61,965 nucleotides of DNA from an uncultured Flavobacteriales bacterium (GTDB lineage: Bacteria; Bacteroidota; Bacteroidia; Flavobacteriales_D; Crocinitomicaceae): NCBI GenBank assembly GCA_938092255.1, contig CALKHF010000002.1:1-61965 (forward strand). The letters are read 5' to 3'. Positions 11,235 to 20,569 of this stretch are shown here, piece by piece. Below the pieces are notes generated by a model. It was given only the letters and a program-made list of their open reading frames with translations, searched no databases and was not told where the DNA came from. The position numbers and the translations under genes were made by a program. Within the stretch, counting starts at the first letter, position 1. Each line of letters begins with the position of its first letter.

Positions 11235-12206
11235 TTGATGAATATCCTTTTCGTATCAAGTGGAAATAAAAAACAAGGGATTTCCCCGATAATAAAAAAA
11301 CAAGGGGAATCAATTTCTAAGAAAAACCATAACATTGAATATTTCACAATTAAAGGAAAAGGGATTAAAGGATACTTGAAAAGTGTTCTTCCTTTATTCA
11401 AGATATTAAAATCAAAAAAACACGATATCGTACATGCTCATTACGGATTAAACGCAATTGTATGCCACTTATCTCAATTATTTAGATTAAAAAAAACACC
11501 GCTTATTATATCCCTGATGGGAAGTGATCTTTTGATTCCAAAAAGCGAAAACACATTACTTCAAAAATGGATAAACATATATATTTATTGGATTCTAAAG
11601 AACAAAGCCAATCACATCATTGTAAAAACATCAGAATTAAATAAGAAAGTAAACCTGCCGGAAAAAACCTCTATAATCCCAAATGGAGTTGATTTTAATT
11701 TATTCAAGCCTTTGAATAAATCCAAACTTCAAGATGAATTGAAATGGTCGAATGACTACAAACACATTTTATTTGCAGCCAACCCTGAAAGGCCTGTTAA
11801 AAATTATAAACTTGCTAAAAATGCCACGGATCAAATTAATGAATATCCAGTAGAACTTCATGTTCTTGTTGATATCGATCATGACGAAATTCCAAAATAC
11901 ATGAATGCCTCTGACGTAGTCATATTATCAAGTTTATTTGAAGGTTCGCCCAATGTTATTAAAGAAGCCATGGCTTGCAATAGGCCAATTGTATCTACAA
12001 ATGTTGGAGATGTAAAACTGATTATTGAAAATATTGAAGGTTGTTTTATAGCAGAAGAAGAAACCATTGATTTCAGTAAAAAAATGATTCAGGCACTGAG
12101 TTTTGACAAATCAACCGAGGGAAGGAAAAACATGCATCATTTAAGCGAAGATAAGGTTGCTGAAAAAATAATTCACATTTATGAGAAAATGAAGCCTGAT
12201 TTCTAA
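11235..12206 (+). CDS. glycosyltransferase family 4
   Basis: HAHYGLNAIVCHLSQ, SLMGSDLL, IPNGVDFNLFKP, LSSLFEGSPNVIKEAMACNRPIVSTNVGDV. Confidence 0.93.
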   Translation: MMNILFVSSGNKKQGISPIIKKQGESISKKNHNIEYFTIKGKGIKGYLKSVLPLFKILKSKKHDIVHAHYGLNAIVCHLSQLFRLKKTPLIISLMGSDLLIPKSENTLLQKWINIYIYWILKNKANHIIVKTSELNKKVNLPEKTSIIPNGVDFNLFKPLNKSKLQDELKWSNDYKHILFAANPERPVKNYKLAKNATDQINEYPVELHVLVDIDHDEIPKYMNASDVVILSSLFEGSPNVIKEAMACNRPIVSTNVGDVKLIIENIEGCFIAEEETIDFSKKMIQALSFDKSTEGRKNMHHLSEDKVAEKIIHIYEKMKPDF

Positions 12207-12344
12207 AACAATGATAAAGATTCGATAAGAAATGATTTCAGACTAAAAAGCTACCGGAAATGTTAATATATAAAGGCAACCAACCTTATTTTCTTAACGT
12301 TTAAACAAAAAAAGCTTATCTTTATTATCTACGAAATTTACGTT

Positions 12345-14684
12345 ATGAAGCAACTTACAATAATATTTCTATTTTTTGCCCTATCCACTTCACTGGCAAA
12401 AGCACAGGCTCCTTATGAAACTAGGCTTTTAGACACCTATTGTTTTGACTACAATCTTCCAACTTTATATTCCAGTTTCATAGCATATAAAAAACCTTGT
12501 GATGGTTACGTCTTCATAGTTGAAAATCAAACAACACTTGACAAAGATTCTCTCGTGACTTTCGGAAGTGTTGCCGGTCGAGTCGCAAATTTATCATCTT
12601 TCCCAGGTGCAACGATTCAATATGGTACAGAATACAAGGTTGGTGTTCGGACTTGGATTGGAACGTCTAGCAATTCAAGTGGTATTTATTTTGAGGAATG
12701 TTTTATCAATACACCCTCTCTTGAGTCTCAAGTTCAAACTTCTCAATGTGGAATCACACTTGGTGACATCAATACTCCTGTATATGCAGATAATATTTCA
12801 GGAGCGGAGGCATATACTTTTGAATTGACTAATCAAACAACTTTAGCTGTTGAGGAATTTGAAAAAACATCAGGAACACTAAGAGCATTTACAACGGCGA
12901 ACTTCCCTACTGCATTCATCACCTATGGTACGACATATGAGGTGCGTGTAAAAGTAAAAGTCGATGGAACATATGGCTCGTATGGAACAATGTGTACCAT
13001 AACAACTCCATCAATACCTACCCCCCAACTTCAAACATCTCAATGTAATATAACACTAACTGATATTGAAACTATTATATATGCTGATAATGTTAGTGGA
13101 GCTGAAGCATATACCTTCGAATTGACCAATCAAACGACTTTAGATGTTGAAGAATTTGAAAAATCAAGTGGTACGATTCGTGCTTTTACCTTGGAAGATT
13201 TCTCCTCTTCAATTGTTGATTATAATACGACTTATGATATAAGGGTTAAAGTTCAAGTTGATGGCACTTATGGGGACTACGGAAGTATCTGTACATTAAC
13301 TACACCACCTGTACCCTCAACCCAACTTGAAAATTACTGTAATGAGTCAATACCTTTTATAAATTCCTATTTATTCGCTGAATCTATTACGGCTGCTGAA
13401 GCATATCGGTTTGAAGTCACAGATGGAACCAACACTACCGTCATTTCACCCAATGCTCCATTTAATTATATTGCGCTGATTCCCGTTGCATGGGCCTCCT
13501 ATTCAGGATCTCCAGCAAGTATTTCTTGGGTTGACTACAATACCACCGTTGATATTAGAGTATCTGCATTTATCGATGGTTCTTGGTCTTCATATGGATC
13601 TATTTGTTCAATATCAACACCTTGTGGTTCAAAATTAGAAAACGATGCTTTTGTTAATTATTTATATTATGACCCCATTTCAGCTGAAGTCAGTTCATGT
13701 TCAAACATTGAGGATTATCAGTTTAGATATAGAATAGGCTCTTCATCGACCAGCTATACTACTGCTTCAATCGGAAATGAAGGAAGTGAAGACCCTTCTG
13801 ATGTGACTTTTTTCGTATCGGATTTTGGACCTCAATCCAATTTCCCTAGTTCAAACCCATATGGGCATGACTTCAGAATTTCCACGAGAATTAAATCATC
13901 TGGTTCTTGGGGTCCTTGGGGCGTAGAAAAAATTGTTACGACTCCGAGTAACCCAACAGTTAAAATAAGAGATGGGGCGTTTCCTGCTGCAGGTGCGTCA
14001 CAATGCGGGTCGAGTTTTGGAAGTCCTTACGTGATGAGTTCTATGTCAACCATACTATATGCTTACAACCTTTATGGCTTTGCTAACTACACCTTTGAGG
14101 TAACTGAACTGAATGGTTCCGGATCAGATGTTGAAACCAAGTTCTTAACGAGATCTGCTTCGAATTTTGGTTCTTTATCAAGAGCGTTTCGAATTCCTTA
14201 CTTTGACGCGACATCACCTACTTCGATGGATGGTCCTTGGGCCACAGCATATAATACAACATTCAGGGTGAGAGTTCGAACAAACTTAGGAGATTATGGC
14301 GAAGCCTGCTATATTCAAACCCCAGCTTCTCCTCCAAGTATTGCTCAAAACACCAATAATATTGAGGACGAATCTCTAGAGAATAAATCGACACGTTTGA
14401 CGGGTAAAAATTCGAATTTACCAAAGAACAAATCGGTTCTGTTTTATCCTAATCCATACAACACCGAAACTTTAAATGTTACCTATTCCCATCATTTCTC
14501 AGACTTAAATTCAATAAAACTTTTTTCTGCTAATGGAACATTATTACACACAACAGTAGATAAATTAGACGTGTTTGTTAATCACTCCGTTTTTCAAGAA
14601 TTGAAATCTGGACTTTATTTTATTTTAATTACCAATTCTGAAGGACAGCAAATAAATTCAAAATTATTTAAAAGTTCAAAGTAG
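12345..14684 (+). CDS. repeat-containing secreted protein with type A T9SS C-terminal sorting domain
   Basis: Signal peptide MKQLTIIFLFFALSTSLAKAQ; near-identical ~98-aa repeats; C-terminal VLFYPNPYNTETLNV...LKSGLYFILITNSEGQQINSKLFKSSK. Confidence 0.88.
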   Translation: MKQLTIIFLFFALSTSLAKAQAPYETRLLDTYCFDYNLPTLYSSFIAYKKPCDGYVFIVENQTTLDKDSLVTFGSVAGRVANLSSFPGATIQYGTEYKVGVRTWIGTSSNSSGIYFEECFINTPSLESQVQTSQCGITLGDINTPVYADNISGAEAYTFELTNQTTLAVEEFEKTSGTLRAFTTANFPTAFITYGTTYEVRVKVKVDGTYGSYGTMCTITTPSIPTPQLQTSQCNITLTDIETIIYADNVSGAEAYTFELTNQTTLDVEEFEKSSGTIRAFTLEDFSSSIVDYNTTYDIRVKVQVDGTYGDYGSICTLTTPPVPSTQLENYCNESIPFINSYLFAESITAAEAYRFEVTDGTNTTVISPNAPFNYIALIPVAWASYSGSPASISWVDYNTTVDIRVSAFIDGSWSSYGSICSISTPCGSKLENDAFVNYLYYDPISAEVSSCSNIEDYQFRYRIGSSSTSYTTASIGNEGSEDPSDVTFFVSDFGPQSNFPSSNPYGHDFRISTRIKSSGSWGPWGVEKIVTTPSNPTVKIRDGAFPAAGASQCGSSFGSPYVMSSMSTILYAYNLYGFANYTFEVTELNGSGSDVETKFLTRSASNFGSLSRAFRIPYFDATSPTSMDGPWATAYNTTFRVRVRTNLGDYGEACYIQTPASPPSIAQNTNNIEDESLENKSTRLTGKNSNLPKNKSVLFYPNPYNTETLNVTYSHHFSDLNSIKLFSANGTLLHTTVDKLDVFVNHSVFQELKSGLYFILITNSEGQQINSKLFKSSK
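12735..13325 (+). repeat. two adjacent ~297-bp coding repeats (copies about 12735-13031 and 13032-13325), with more diverged copies either side
   Basis: QTSQCGITLGDINTPVYADNISGAEAYTFELTNQTTLAVEEFEKTSGT... versus QTSQCNITLTDIETIIYADNVSGAEAYTFELTNQTTLDVEEFEKSSGT... Confidence 0.85.
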
Positions 14685-14688
14685 GTTC

Positions 14689-15675
14689 ATGATTGATTTT
14701 TATTTAAATCATCTCAATCTTTCTTCTAATGACTTACAAAAAGTTAATCTATCCGACGATTTCCATAACGAAGGAAAGAAAATTATATACGTATTTAAAC
14801 CAATCAATAAATGCTCCTTTTTCCAGAAAAGAATTCAAAATCTGAGAAAAGAAATTAACGAAGATCAATACTTGGTTTTCAGATTTCAGACCCTAAAAGG
14901 AAGAATCAGAAGAATTGAAAAAAAAAGGCCACGGTTTATGGCTAAAATACAAGTTGGAGTGGAGTTTTTAGTTTTTAGACTCATTCCAAGATTAATTATT
15001 TTTAGAAGACTATTTGCATACCTTTCGAAAGAAACCATTCTTATCCTTTCAAAAGCTGAAGGCTTGGGCAGAATCGTTTTTAGTGGTTTTGATATTGAAA
15101 GAGTTGAAAGTTCAGTTTCCTATAGCTATGTATTGGCATCTCCTTCAGATAAAAACTATTCATCTAAAAAACCCAGCTTCGGTCCAATTTACGGAATGCC
15201 ACGTATTGGTAAAAATGGTAAAATAATTACTGTTTTTAAAATTCGTACCATGCATCCCTATTCTGAATTTCTTCATGAATATATTTTGAAACATAACGGA
15301 TATGGAGAAAAAGGTAAACCAAAAAACGATTTTCGCGTAACATCATGGGGAAGAGTACTAAGAAAATATTGGATTGATGAAATACCACAATTATTTAATG
15401 TTTTGAAAGGAGAATTAAAATTAGTGGGTTTACGTCCAGTAAGTGAAGTTTACTTTAATGATTTGCACGAAGACTACAAGGATATGAGAATTAGTTACAA
15501 GCCAGGATGTATTCCTCCTTATGTTGCGTTAAATAAAAAATCCTCAAAAGAAGAAGTTATTAAAGCAGAATATGAATATATTAAAATGAAGAAATCGAAT
15601 CCTTACACAACTGATTTCATATTATTCTTCAGAGCATTAACAAATATCATTGCATTTAACAAAAGAGGAACATGA
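14689..15675 (+). CDS. sugar transferase (undecaprenyl-phosphate glycosyl-1-phosphate transferase catalytic core) with atypical N-terminus
   Basis: C-terminal core VFKIRTMHPYSE...DFRVTSWGRVLRKYWIDEIPQLFNVLKGELKLVGLRPVSE. Confidence 0.88.
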   Translation: MIDFYLNHLNLSSNDLQKVNLSDDFHNEGKKIIYVFKPINKCSFFQKRIQNLRKEINEDQYLVFRFQTLKGRIRRIEKKRPRFMAKIQVGVEFLVFRLIPRLIIFRRLFAYLSKETILILSKAEGLGRIVFSGFDIERVESSVSYSYVLASPSDKNYSSKKPSFGPIYGMPRIGKNGKIITVFKIRTMHPYSEFLHEYILKHNGYGEKGKPKNDFRVTSWGRVLRKYWIDEIPQLFNVLKGELKLVGLRPVSEVYFNDLHEDYKDMRISYKPGCIPPYVALNKKSSKEEVIKAEYEYIKMKKSNPYTTDFILFFRALTNIIAFNKRGT

Positions 15676-16433
15676 AGAAATTATTTCTATTCTTTTTTGC
15701 GCTTTGTTTTCTCACTTCATGTGTGAAATACAAAGATATGACTCTCCTCAATGGCGATATTGAGAACAAAGGCATTAACTCTAATCAATCTTATGACATA
15801 ACGTTTGAAAAAAATGACATTCTTGAGATTCTTTTAATTTCTGAGAATACTGAAGCAACTGAATTGTTCAATTCCAAAGTAGAATCTAGACAATCTATCG
15901 TTTCATATATTTCCGGAGTTGCCGCCTCCGGTGGATTTCTAATAAACAGTGAGGGCACAATTGAACTTCCTTACATTGGAGAGATACAAGCTGCTGGTTT
16001 AACTAGAACTGAATTAATTAATCAATTGACAGAAAAATTATCAGAATATATTATAGACCCAATCATCAAGGTTAATTTACTAAATTTCAAGATTACAATT
16101 TTAGGAGAGGTAAGTAAACCGGGAACGTACAACATTCCTAATGAAAAAATTGATATCATACAAGCCATTGCAATTGCTGGAGCATTTACGAATTACAGTG
16201 AAAAGAAAGAAATTCATATAATTCGAGAAATTAATGGAGAACGTAAAGAATTTATGATAAACTTAAACGATAAAAGCGTTTTTAACTCCAAATCATTTTT
16301 TTTAAAACAAAATGATATTATTTACGTGCCACAATTAAAATCAAAAACATTCAGCGTAAATAACCAAATCATTCTTCCTTTTGTTTCTTTCGCATCATTG
16401 ATTCTGACTGCAATTAACTTAATTACAAAATAA
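15672..16433 (+). CDS. polysaccharide export protein (Wza-like, lipoprotein)
   Basis: Lipobox LCFLTSC; poly_export and SLBB-like segments (INSEGTIELPYIGEIQAAGLTRTELINQLTEKL; ITILGEVSKPGTYNIPNEKIDIIQAIAIAGAF). Confidence 0.93.
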   Translation: MKKLFLFFFALCFLTSCVKYKDMTLLNGDIENKGINSNQSYDITFEKNDILEILLISENTEATELFNSKVESRQSIVSYISGVAASGGFLINSEGTIELPYIGEIQAAGLTRTELINQLTEKLSEYIIDPIIKVNLLNFKITILGEVSKPGTYNIPNEKIDIIQAIAIAGAFTNYSEKKEIHIIREINGERKEFMINLNDKSVFNSKSFFLKQNDIIYVPQLKSKTFSVNNQIILPFVSFASLILTAINLITK

Positions 16434-18850
16434 TGAGATCTCCTCAGGATAATCAAATTGATTTAGATCAAATTATAAAATCAAATTACAGAGCAGTAAT
16501 TATTAAATATATCTCTTATTGGAAGCTGTTCTTGTTTTTAATTATTGTGTCATGTACTATATCTTTCCTTTATTTAAGATATGCTGTATCGCTATATGAA
16601 GCGAAGATTACTATAATGATTAAAGATGATCAAAAAGGCGGGACTGGAATGTCAGAAACCTCCGCATTTGAAGATTTGAGCATTTTTAATAAAGGACTTT
16701 TTATTGAAAATGAAAAATCAATATTACAGTCACGACGACTGATGGCTAATGTTGTTAAAGATTTATCTCTAAGAAACGAATACAAAAGAATTGGCAATTA
16801 CACCGGATTAAGAATAGCTGAAGTATACAAAAAAGCTCCAATTCAAGTTGAGTTTATGTATTCAGATACTGCTTATTTTCTTGAATATAATTATTCTAAA
16901 ATATACCGTTTAAATGAAAACTCGATTAAAGTTGAGGATGAAGACGGCAATAAAATAAACACATACAACTTTGATGAAAGTTATCCTATTAATGATAAAA
17001 TATCTTTCAAAATCACAAAAACCAAGTTTTTCAACGAGTCAATACATGGCATATCATTTAGATTTAATTTGCTTTCAAATGAATCTTGCATTGATAAGTA
17101 TACTGGTCTTCTTGAGATAGAACAACCTTCTCAAAACTCAACCATATTGAGTTTAAAAATAGTTTATAGTTCAAGTTCCAAGGCGGTTGATATACTTAAT
17201 TCTTTAGTTAAAAATTATAATCTCGATGCCATACAGGATAAGATTAAAATTTCTGACAATACTGAAAAATTTATTAGTAAAAGAATTAAAGTTTTAGCTA
17301 AAGATTTAGGATTTATAGAGGATAGCCTAAAAAAAATAAAAAACGAAAACAACCTAATTGATTATCAATATGAATCACAATTTAGATTAGGATTTTTCAA
17401 AGACTTGAAGGCCAAAAGCCTCGAAGCATCTACTCATCTTTTGATCAGTCAAATGATGAAGGACCATATTACAAATAATAATCAAGTTACAGATTTGATT
17501 CCTGTGAACTTAGGAACTGAGGATCAAAATATAGATATTGCCATAAAGGAGCATAATAAACTGGTTATTGAGCGAATTGAATCATTAAAAACCTCAACTG
17601 TAAAAAATAAAAAAGTAATCAATCTGGAATATCGAATTAAAGAGTTGAAATCTAATATACTTGTGAGTATCGATAATGTTATTAACACAAAACAAAAAAT
17701 AGTAAACGAAATAAGCAAAGAAGAAAATGAAATAGATAATTCCATACGCTCTATACCTAGCTTCGAAAAACAATTAAGGGTAATAAAAAGACAACAAGAG
17801 ATTAAAGAAAATTTATATATCTATCTTTTACAGAAAAGAGAAGAGGCACTCATTTCTCGAGCTGTAGAGGTTGGAAATGCTAAAATTGTGGATCCTGCAT
17901 ATTCTAATAATGCAGTTGTATGGCCAAAACGATCGTTATTTTATTCATTTGCATGTCTCATTTCTATATTTCTTGGTGTGATTTACATTTACATCAGAGA
18001 CTTATTTAGAGATAAAGTATATGACAAATCAGATATTGATAAAAAAGGACTCCCGTATATCGGTAATATACCTCTTGGAGAAAAAAATAAAAATATTGTT
18101 ATTTCAAAAGGAAGTAAAACTGCAATTTCTGAGGCATTTAGAACGCTGAGAACGAATATAGATTTCATGAAAGTAAATGACACTGAATTGGGTAGAACCA
18201 TTTTCATCACGTCATCTGTCGCAAAAGAGGGTAAATCGTTTACTGCGGTAAACTTTTCCTTATCCTTAGCTCTTTCAGGTAAAAAAGTTTTATTATTGGG
18301 AATGGACCTCAGGGCACCAAAACTTGAAGATTATATGGGCAATGAAAGATCTAGAGGTGTTACAAATTATATAGTTGATTCTAAGACAAATTATCAGGAT
18401 TACATCTATACGACTGAATTAAACAAAAATATTGATGTTCTGCCTTCTGGTGATATTCCTCCCAATCCTTCAGAATTGTTAATGTCAGAAAAGGTTGACA
18501 CTTTGTTTTTAGACTTAAAGAAGACCTATGACTACGTCATTGTCGATACTGCCCCAGTTGGTATCGTTAGTGACACCCTACTTATATCAAAATATGCAGA
18601 TACAGTTGTTTATGTTGTTAGGGCACATCAACTCCCAAAAAAGATGTTAAATATTGCTCTAGATCTTCAAAATGATAAAAGACTTCCAAATATGGCCATA
18701 CTCCTAAACGGAACTTATGGTACAAAAGGGTATGGATATGGGTATGGGTATGGGTATGGGTACGGCTATGGGTATACCGGTGATTATTATGGTGATGAGC
18801 AAGAATCAAAATCGAAATGGAATCCTATTAATTGGTTCAAAAAGAAATAG
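16433..18850 (+). CDS. polysaccharide co-polymerase / tyrosine autokinase (Wzc-like)
   Basis: Wzz-like N-terminus, GNVAR-like region (EEALISRAVEVGNAKIVDPA), BY-kinase Walker motifs (TSSVAKEGKSFTAVNFSLSLALSGKKVLLLGMDLRAPKL; YDYVIVDTAPVG), C-terminal Tyr cluster. Confidence 0.94.
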   Translation: MRSPQDNQIDLDQIIKSNYRAVIIKYISYWKLFLFLIIVSCTISFLYLRYAVSLYEAKITIMIKDDQKGGTGMSETSAFEDLSIFNKGLFIENEKSILQSRRLMANVVKDLSLRNEYKRIGNYTGLRIAEVYKKAPIQVEFMYSDTAYFLEYNYSKIYRLNENSIKVEDEDGNKINTYNFDESYPINDKISFKITKTKFFNESIHGISFRFNLLSNESCIDKYTGLLEIEQPSQNSTILSLKIVYSSSSKAVDILNSLVKNYNLDAIQDKIKISDNTEKFISKRIKVLAKDLGFIEDSLKKIKNENNLIDYQYESQFRLGFFKDLKAKSLEASTHLLISQMMKDHITNNNQVTDLIPVNLGTEDQNIDIAIKEHNKLVIERIESLKTSTVKNKKVINLEYRIKELKSNILVSIDNVINTKQKIVNEISKEENEIDNSIRSIPSFEKQLRVIKRQQEIKENLYIYLLQKREEALISRAVEVGNAKIVDPAYSNNAVVWPKRSLFYSFACLISIFLGVIYIYIRDLFRDKVYDKSDIDKKGLPYIGNIPLGEKNKNIVISKGSKTAISEAFRTLRTNIDFMKVNDTELGRTIFITSSVAKEGKSFTAVNFSLSLALSGKKVLLLGMDLRAPKLEDYMGNERSRGVTNYIVDSKTNYQDYIYTTELNKNIDVLPSGDIPPNPSELLMSEKVDTLFLDLKKTYDYVIVDTAPVGIVSDTLLISKYADTVVYVVRAHQLPKKMLNIALDLQNDKRLPNMAILLNGTYGTKGYGYGYGYGYGYGYGYTGDYYGDEQESKSKWNPINWFKKK
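18722..18795 (+). repeat. Gly-Tyr low-complexity tract at the Wzc C-terminus
   Basis: DNA repeat of (ggntat)n encoding GYGYGYGYGYGYGYGYTGDYYGD. Confidence 0.92.
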
Positions 18851-19595
18851 ACACCGGGCAATGATCTGAGCCCATAATATCATTATGAATTTCCGCAGTG
18901 TGTATCTGATTTATAAACTGCTTCGACACCAGAAAGTAATCTATTCTCCAACCTATATTTCTCGCCCTTGCCCCTGCTCTATAGCTCCACCAAGAGTATT
19001 TCACAGTATCGGGATTCATAAAGCGAAATGCGTCCATTAAACCGTTACTTTCATAATGATTCATCCCATCAATTTCTTCCTGCATATAACCAGCTGATTT
19101 ATTGTAATTCGGTTTTGGCCTTGCCAAGTCCATTGATTTATGCGCTACATTAAAATCACCGCATACAATAACAGGCTTGTTTTTTTCAAGATTCTTAAGA
19201 TAGGAACAAAAAGCCTTATCCCATTCCATTCGATATTTTATTCTCAACAATTCACTTCCAGAATTAGGCACATACACCGTAATCAGATAATAGTCATCAA
19301 ATTCCGCACATATGACACGGCCCTCATGGTCATGATCTGAAATACCAATATCATAGTTTACGGCGATTGGTTCAACTCTAGATAAAAGAGCAGTTCCGGA
19401 ATATCCTTTCTTTTCTGCCTCATTTGCATAAATGTGATAACCATCCAAATCTACCAAAGCTTCTTTGACTTGAGAAACCATTGCCTTTGTTTCTTGTAAA
19501 CAAATTATATCGGCATCCATAACTCGCATGTCCGAAATAAAATTTTTCTTCACAATTGCACGAATACCATTAACATTAAAGGATATAATTTTCAC
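18837..19595 (-). CDS. xth: exodeoxyribonuclease III
   Basis: MKIISFNVNGIRAIVKK, ICLQETKA, CGDFNVAHKSMDLARPK, IGWRIDYFLVS, GSDHCPVSI. Confidence 0.95.
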   Translation of the reverse strand: MKIISFNVNGIRAIVKKNFISDMRVMDADIICLQETKAMVSQVKEALVDLDGYHIYANEAEKKGYSGTALLSRVEPIAVNYDIGISDHDHEGRVICAEFDDYYLITVYVPNSGSELLRIKYRMEWDKAFCSYLKNLEKNKPVIVCGDFNVAHKSMDLARPKPNYNKSAGYMQEEIDGMNHYESNGLMDAFRFMNPDTVKYSWWSYRAGARARNIGWRIDYFLVSKQFINQIHTAEIHNDIMGSDHCPVSISF

Positions 19596-19783
19596 GAGGT
19601 TTCAGATTTACATTGCTCTTCGGGTTTTGCACCGCAAAAACTACAGGAGCCCTCTTCATTTTGAAACATTGGGTTGTTGCTTGCACAGGTACCTGCAAAC
19701 TTACCATCCTTTTTCAATAGAATCTTAACGGCTATACCAGCGAAGGCAAGAGTTAATAAAAGAATAGGAATTACAATATACAT
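19592..19783 (-). CDS. small membrane protein with cysteine-rich tail
   Basis: One N-terminal TM helix then CASNNPMFQNEEGSCSFCGAKPEEQC; overlaps the start of the exoIII gene by 4 bp. Confidence 0.65.
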   Translation of the reverse strand: MYIVIPILLLTLAFAGIAVKILLKKDGKFAGTCASNNPMFQNEEGSCSFCGAKPEEQCKSETS

Positions 19784-19795
19784 ATCACAAAATTA

Positions 19796-20569
19796 TTAGT
19801 TTTTATCAATAAGCTTTCCAGAATTGTATTCTTTTTTTACTATTTCCGATGGGGTTCCATAATACCACAAATCCCCAGTTCCCGATAATTCTACTTTCAA
19901 AACATTCCCGTGTGCATTAATTTTTGAAAGTGTACCGGCCTGAGATATTAGGTCCATTGATTCATTTACATTTAAATCCATCAAGTTTAAAATAAGGTTC
20001 CCAAAAGTTTCTGAACGAAAGGAAGTACAATCTCCATGCAAAGTTACATCTGGCCAACCCGCTTCATTAAGATTGTAAATTTCATTTGCACTCAAATATA
20101 AATTCACTGATCCGCCTGATCCTAATGTCGTTATTTTTAAGTCCTCCAATACCAATACTCCTTGATTGCTTAATTCTTCGGACCCATTAAAGACGATTTC
20201 ATTTAATCCAATAAAATGGATATATACAATAATATCATTATTTCTATACCTAAAAAATTTACAACGGTTTTCATTACTAATATAAATCTCATTTGATTCA
20301 TCAGTATCAATCGATATTTGATTCAATAAATTCGATCCACCATACAGACGAATCTTTTCAATTGTATCCTGCACAAGGACAAAACGCATATGTTCACCCA
20401 AGATTAATTTATCAAAAGAAGGCAATTCAATCATTAAAGAATCAATTTCTCCAGATCTTTTAAAACAAGCTCGCTCCTTGGCCGGTTTGCACGAATGAAT
20501 ACCGTATAACACCACCACTAAAAATAGGAATAGAATTATACGTCGATATGAATGATACGTTTTATTCAT
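19796..20569 (-). CDS. GIN-domain-like (DUF2807-type) auto-transporter adhesin head protein
   Basis: LILGEHMRFVLVQDTIEKIRLYGGSNLLNQISIDTDESNEIYISNENRCKF...beta-helix-like pattern of DUF2807. Confidence 0.65.
   Translation of the reverse strand: MNKTYHSYRRIILFLFLVVVLYGIHSCKPAKERACFKRSGEIDSLMIELPSFDKLILGEHMRFVLVQDTIEKIRLYGGSNLLNQISIDTDESNEIYISNENRCKFFRYRNNDIIVYIHFIGLNEIVFNGSEELSNQGVLVLEDLKITTLGSGGSVNLYLSANEIYNLNEAGWPDVTLHGDCTSFRSETFGNLILNLMDLNVNESMDLISQAGTLSKINAHGNVLKVELSGTGDLWYYGTPSEIVKKEYNSGKLIDKN

Noticed and set aside
18618-18809. Antisense ORF with HTHTHTHT tract
   Set aside because: Complement of the Wzc Gly-Tyr repeat; no independent support.
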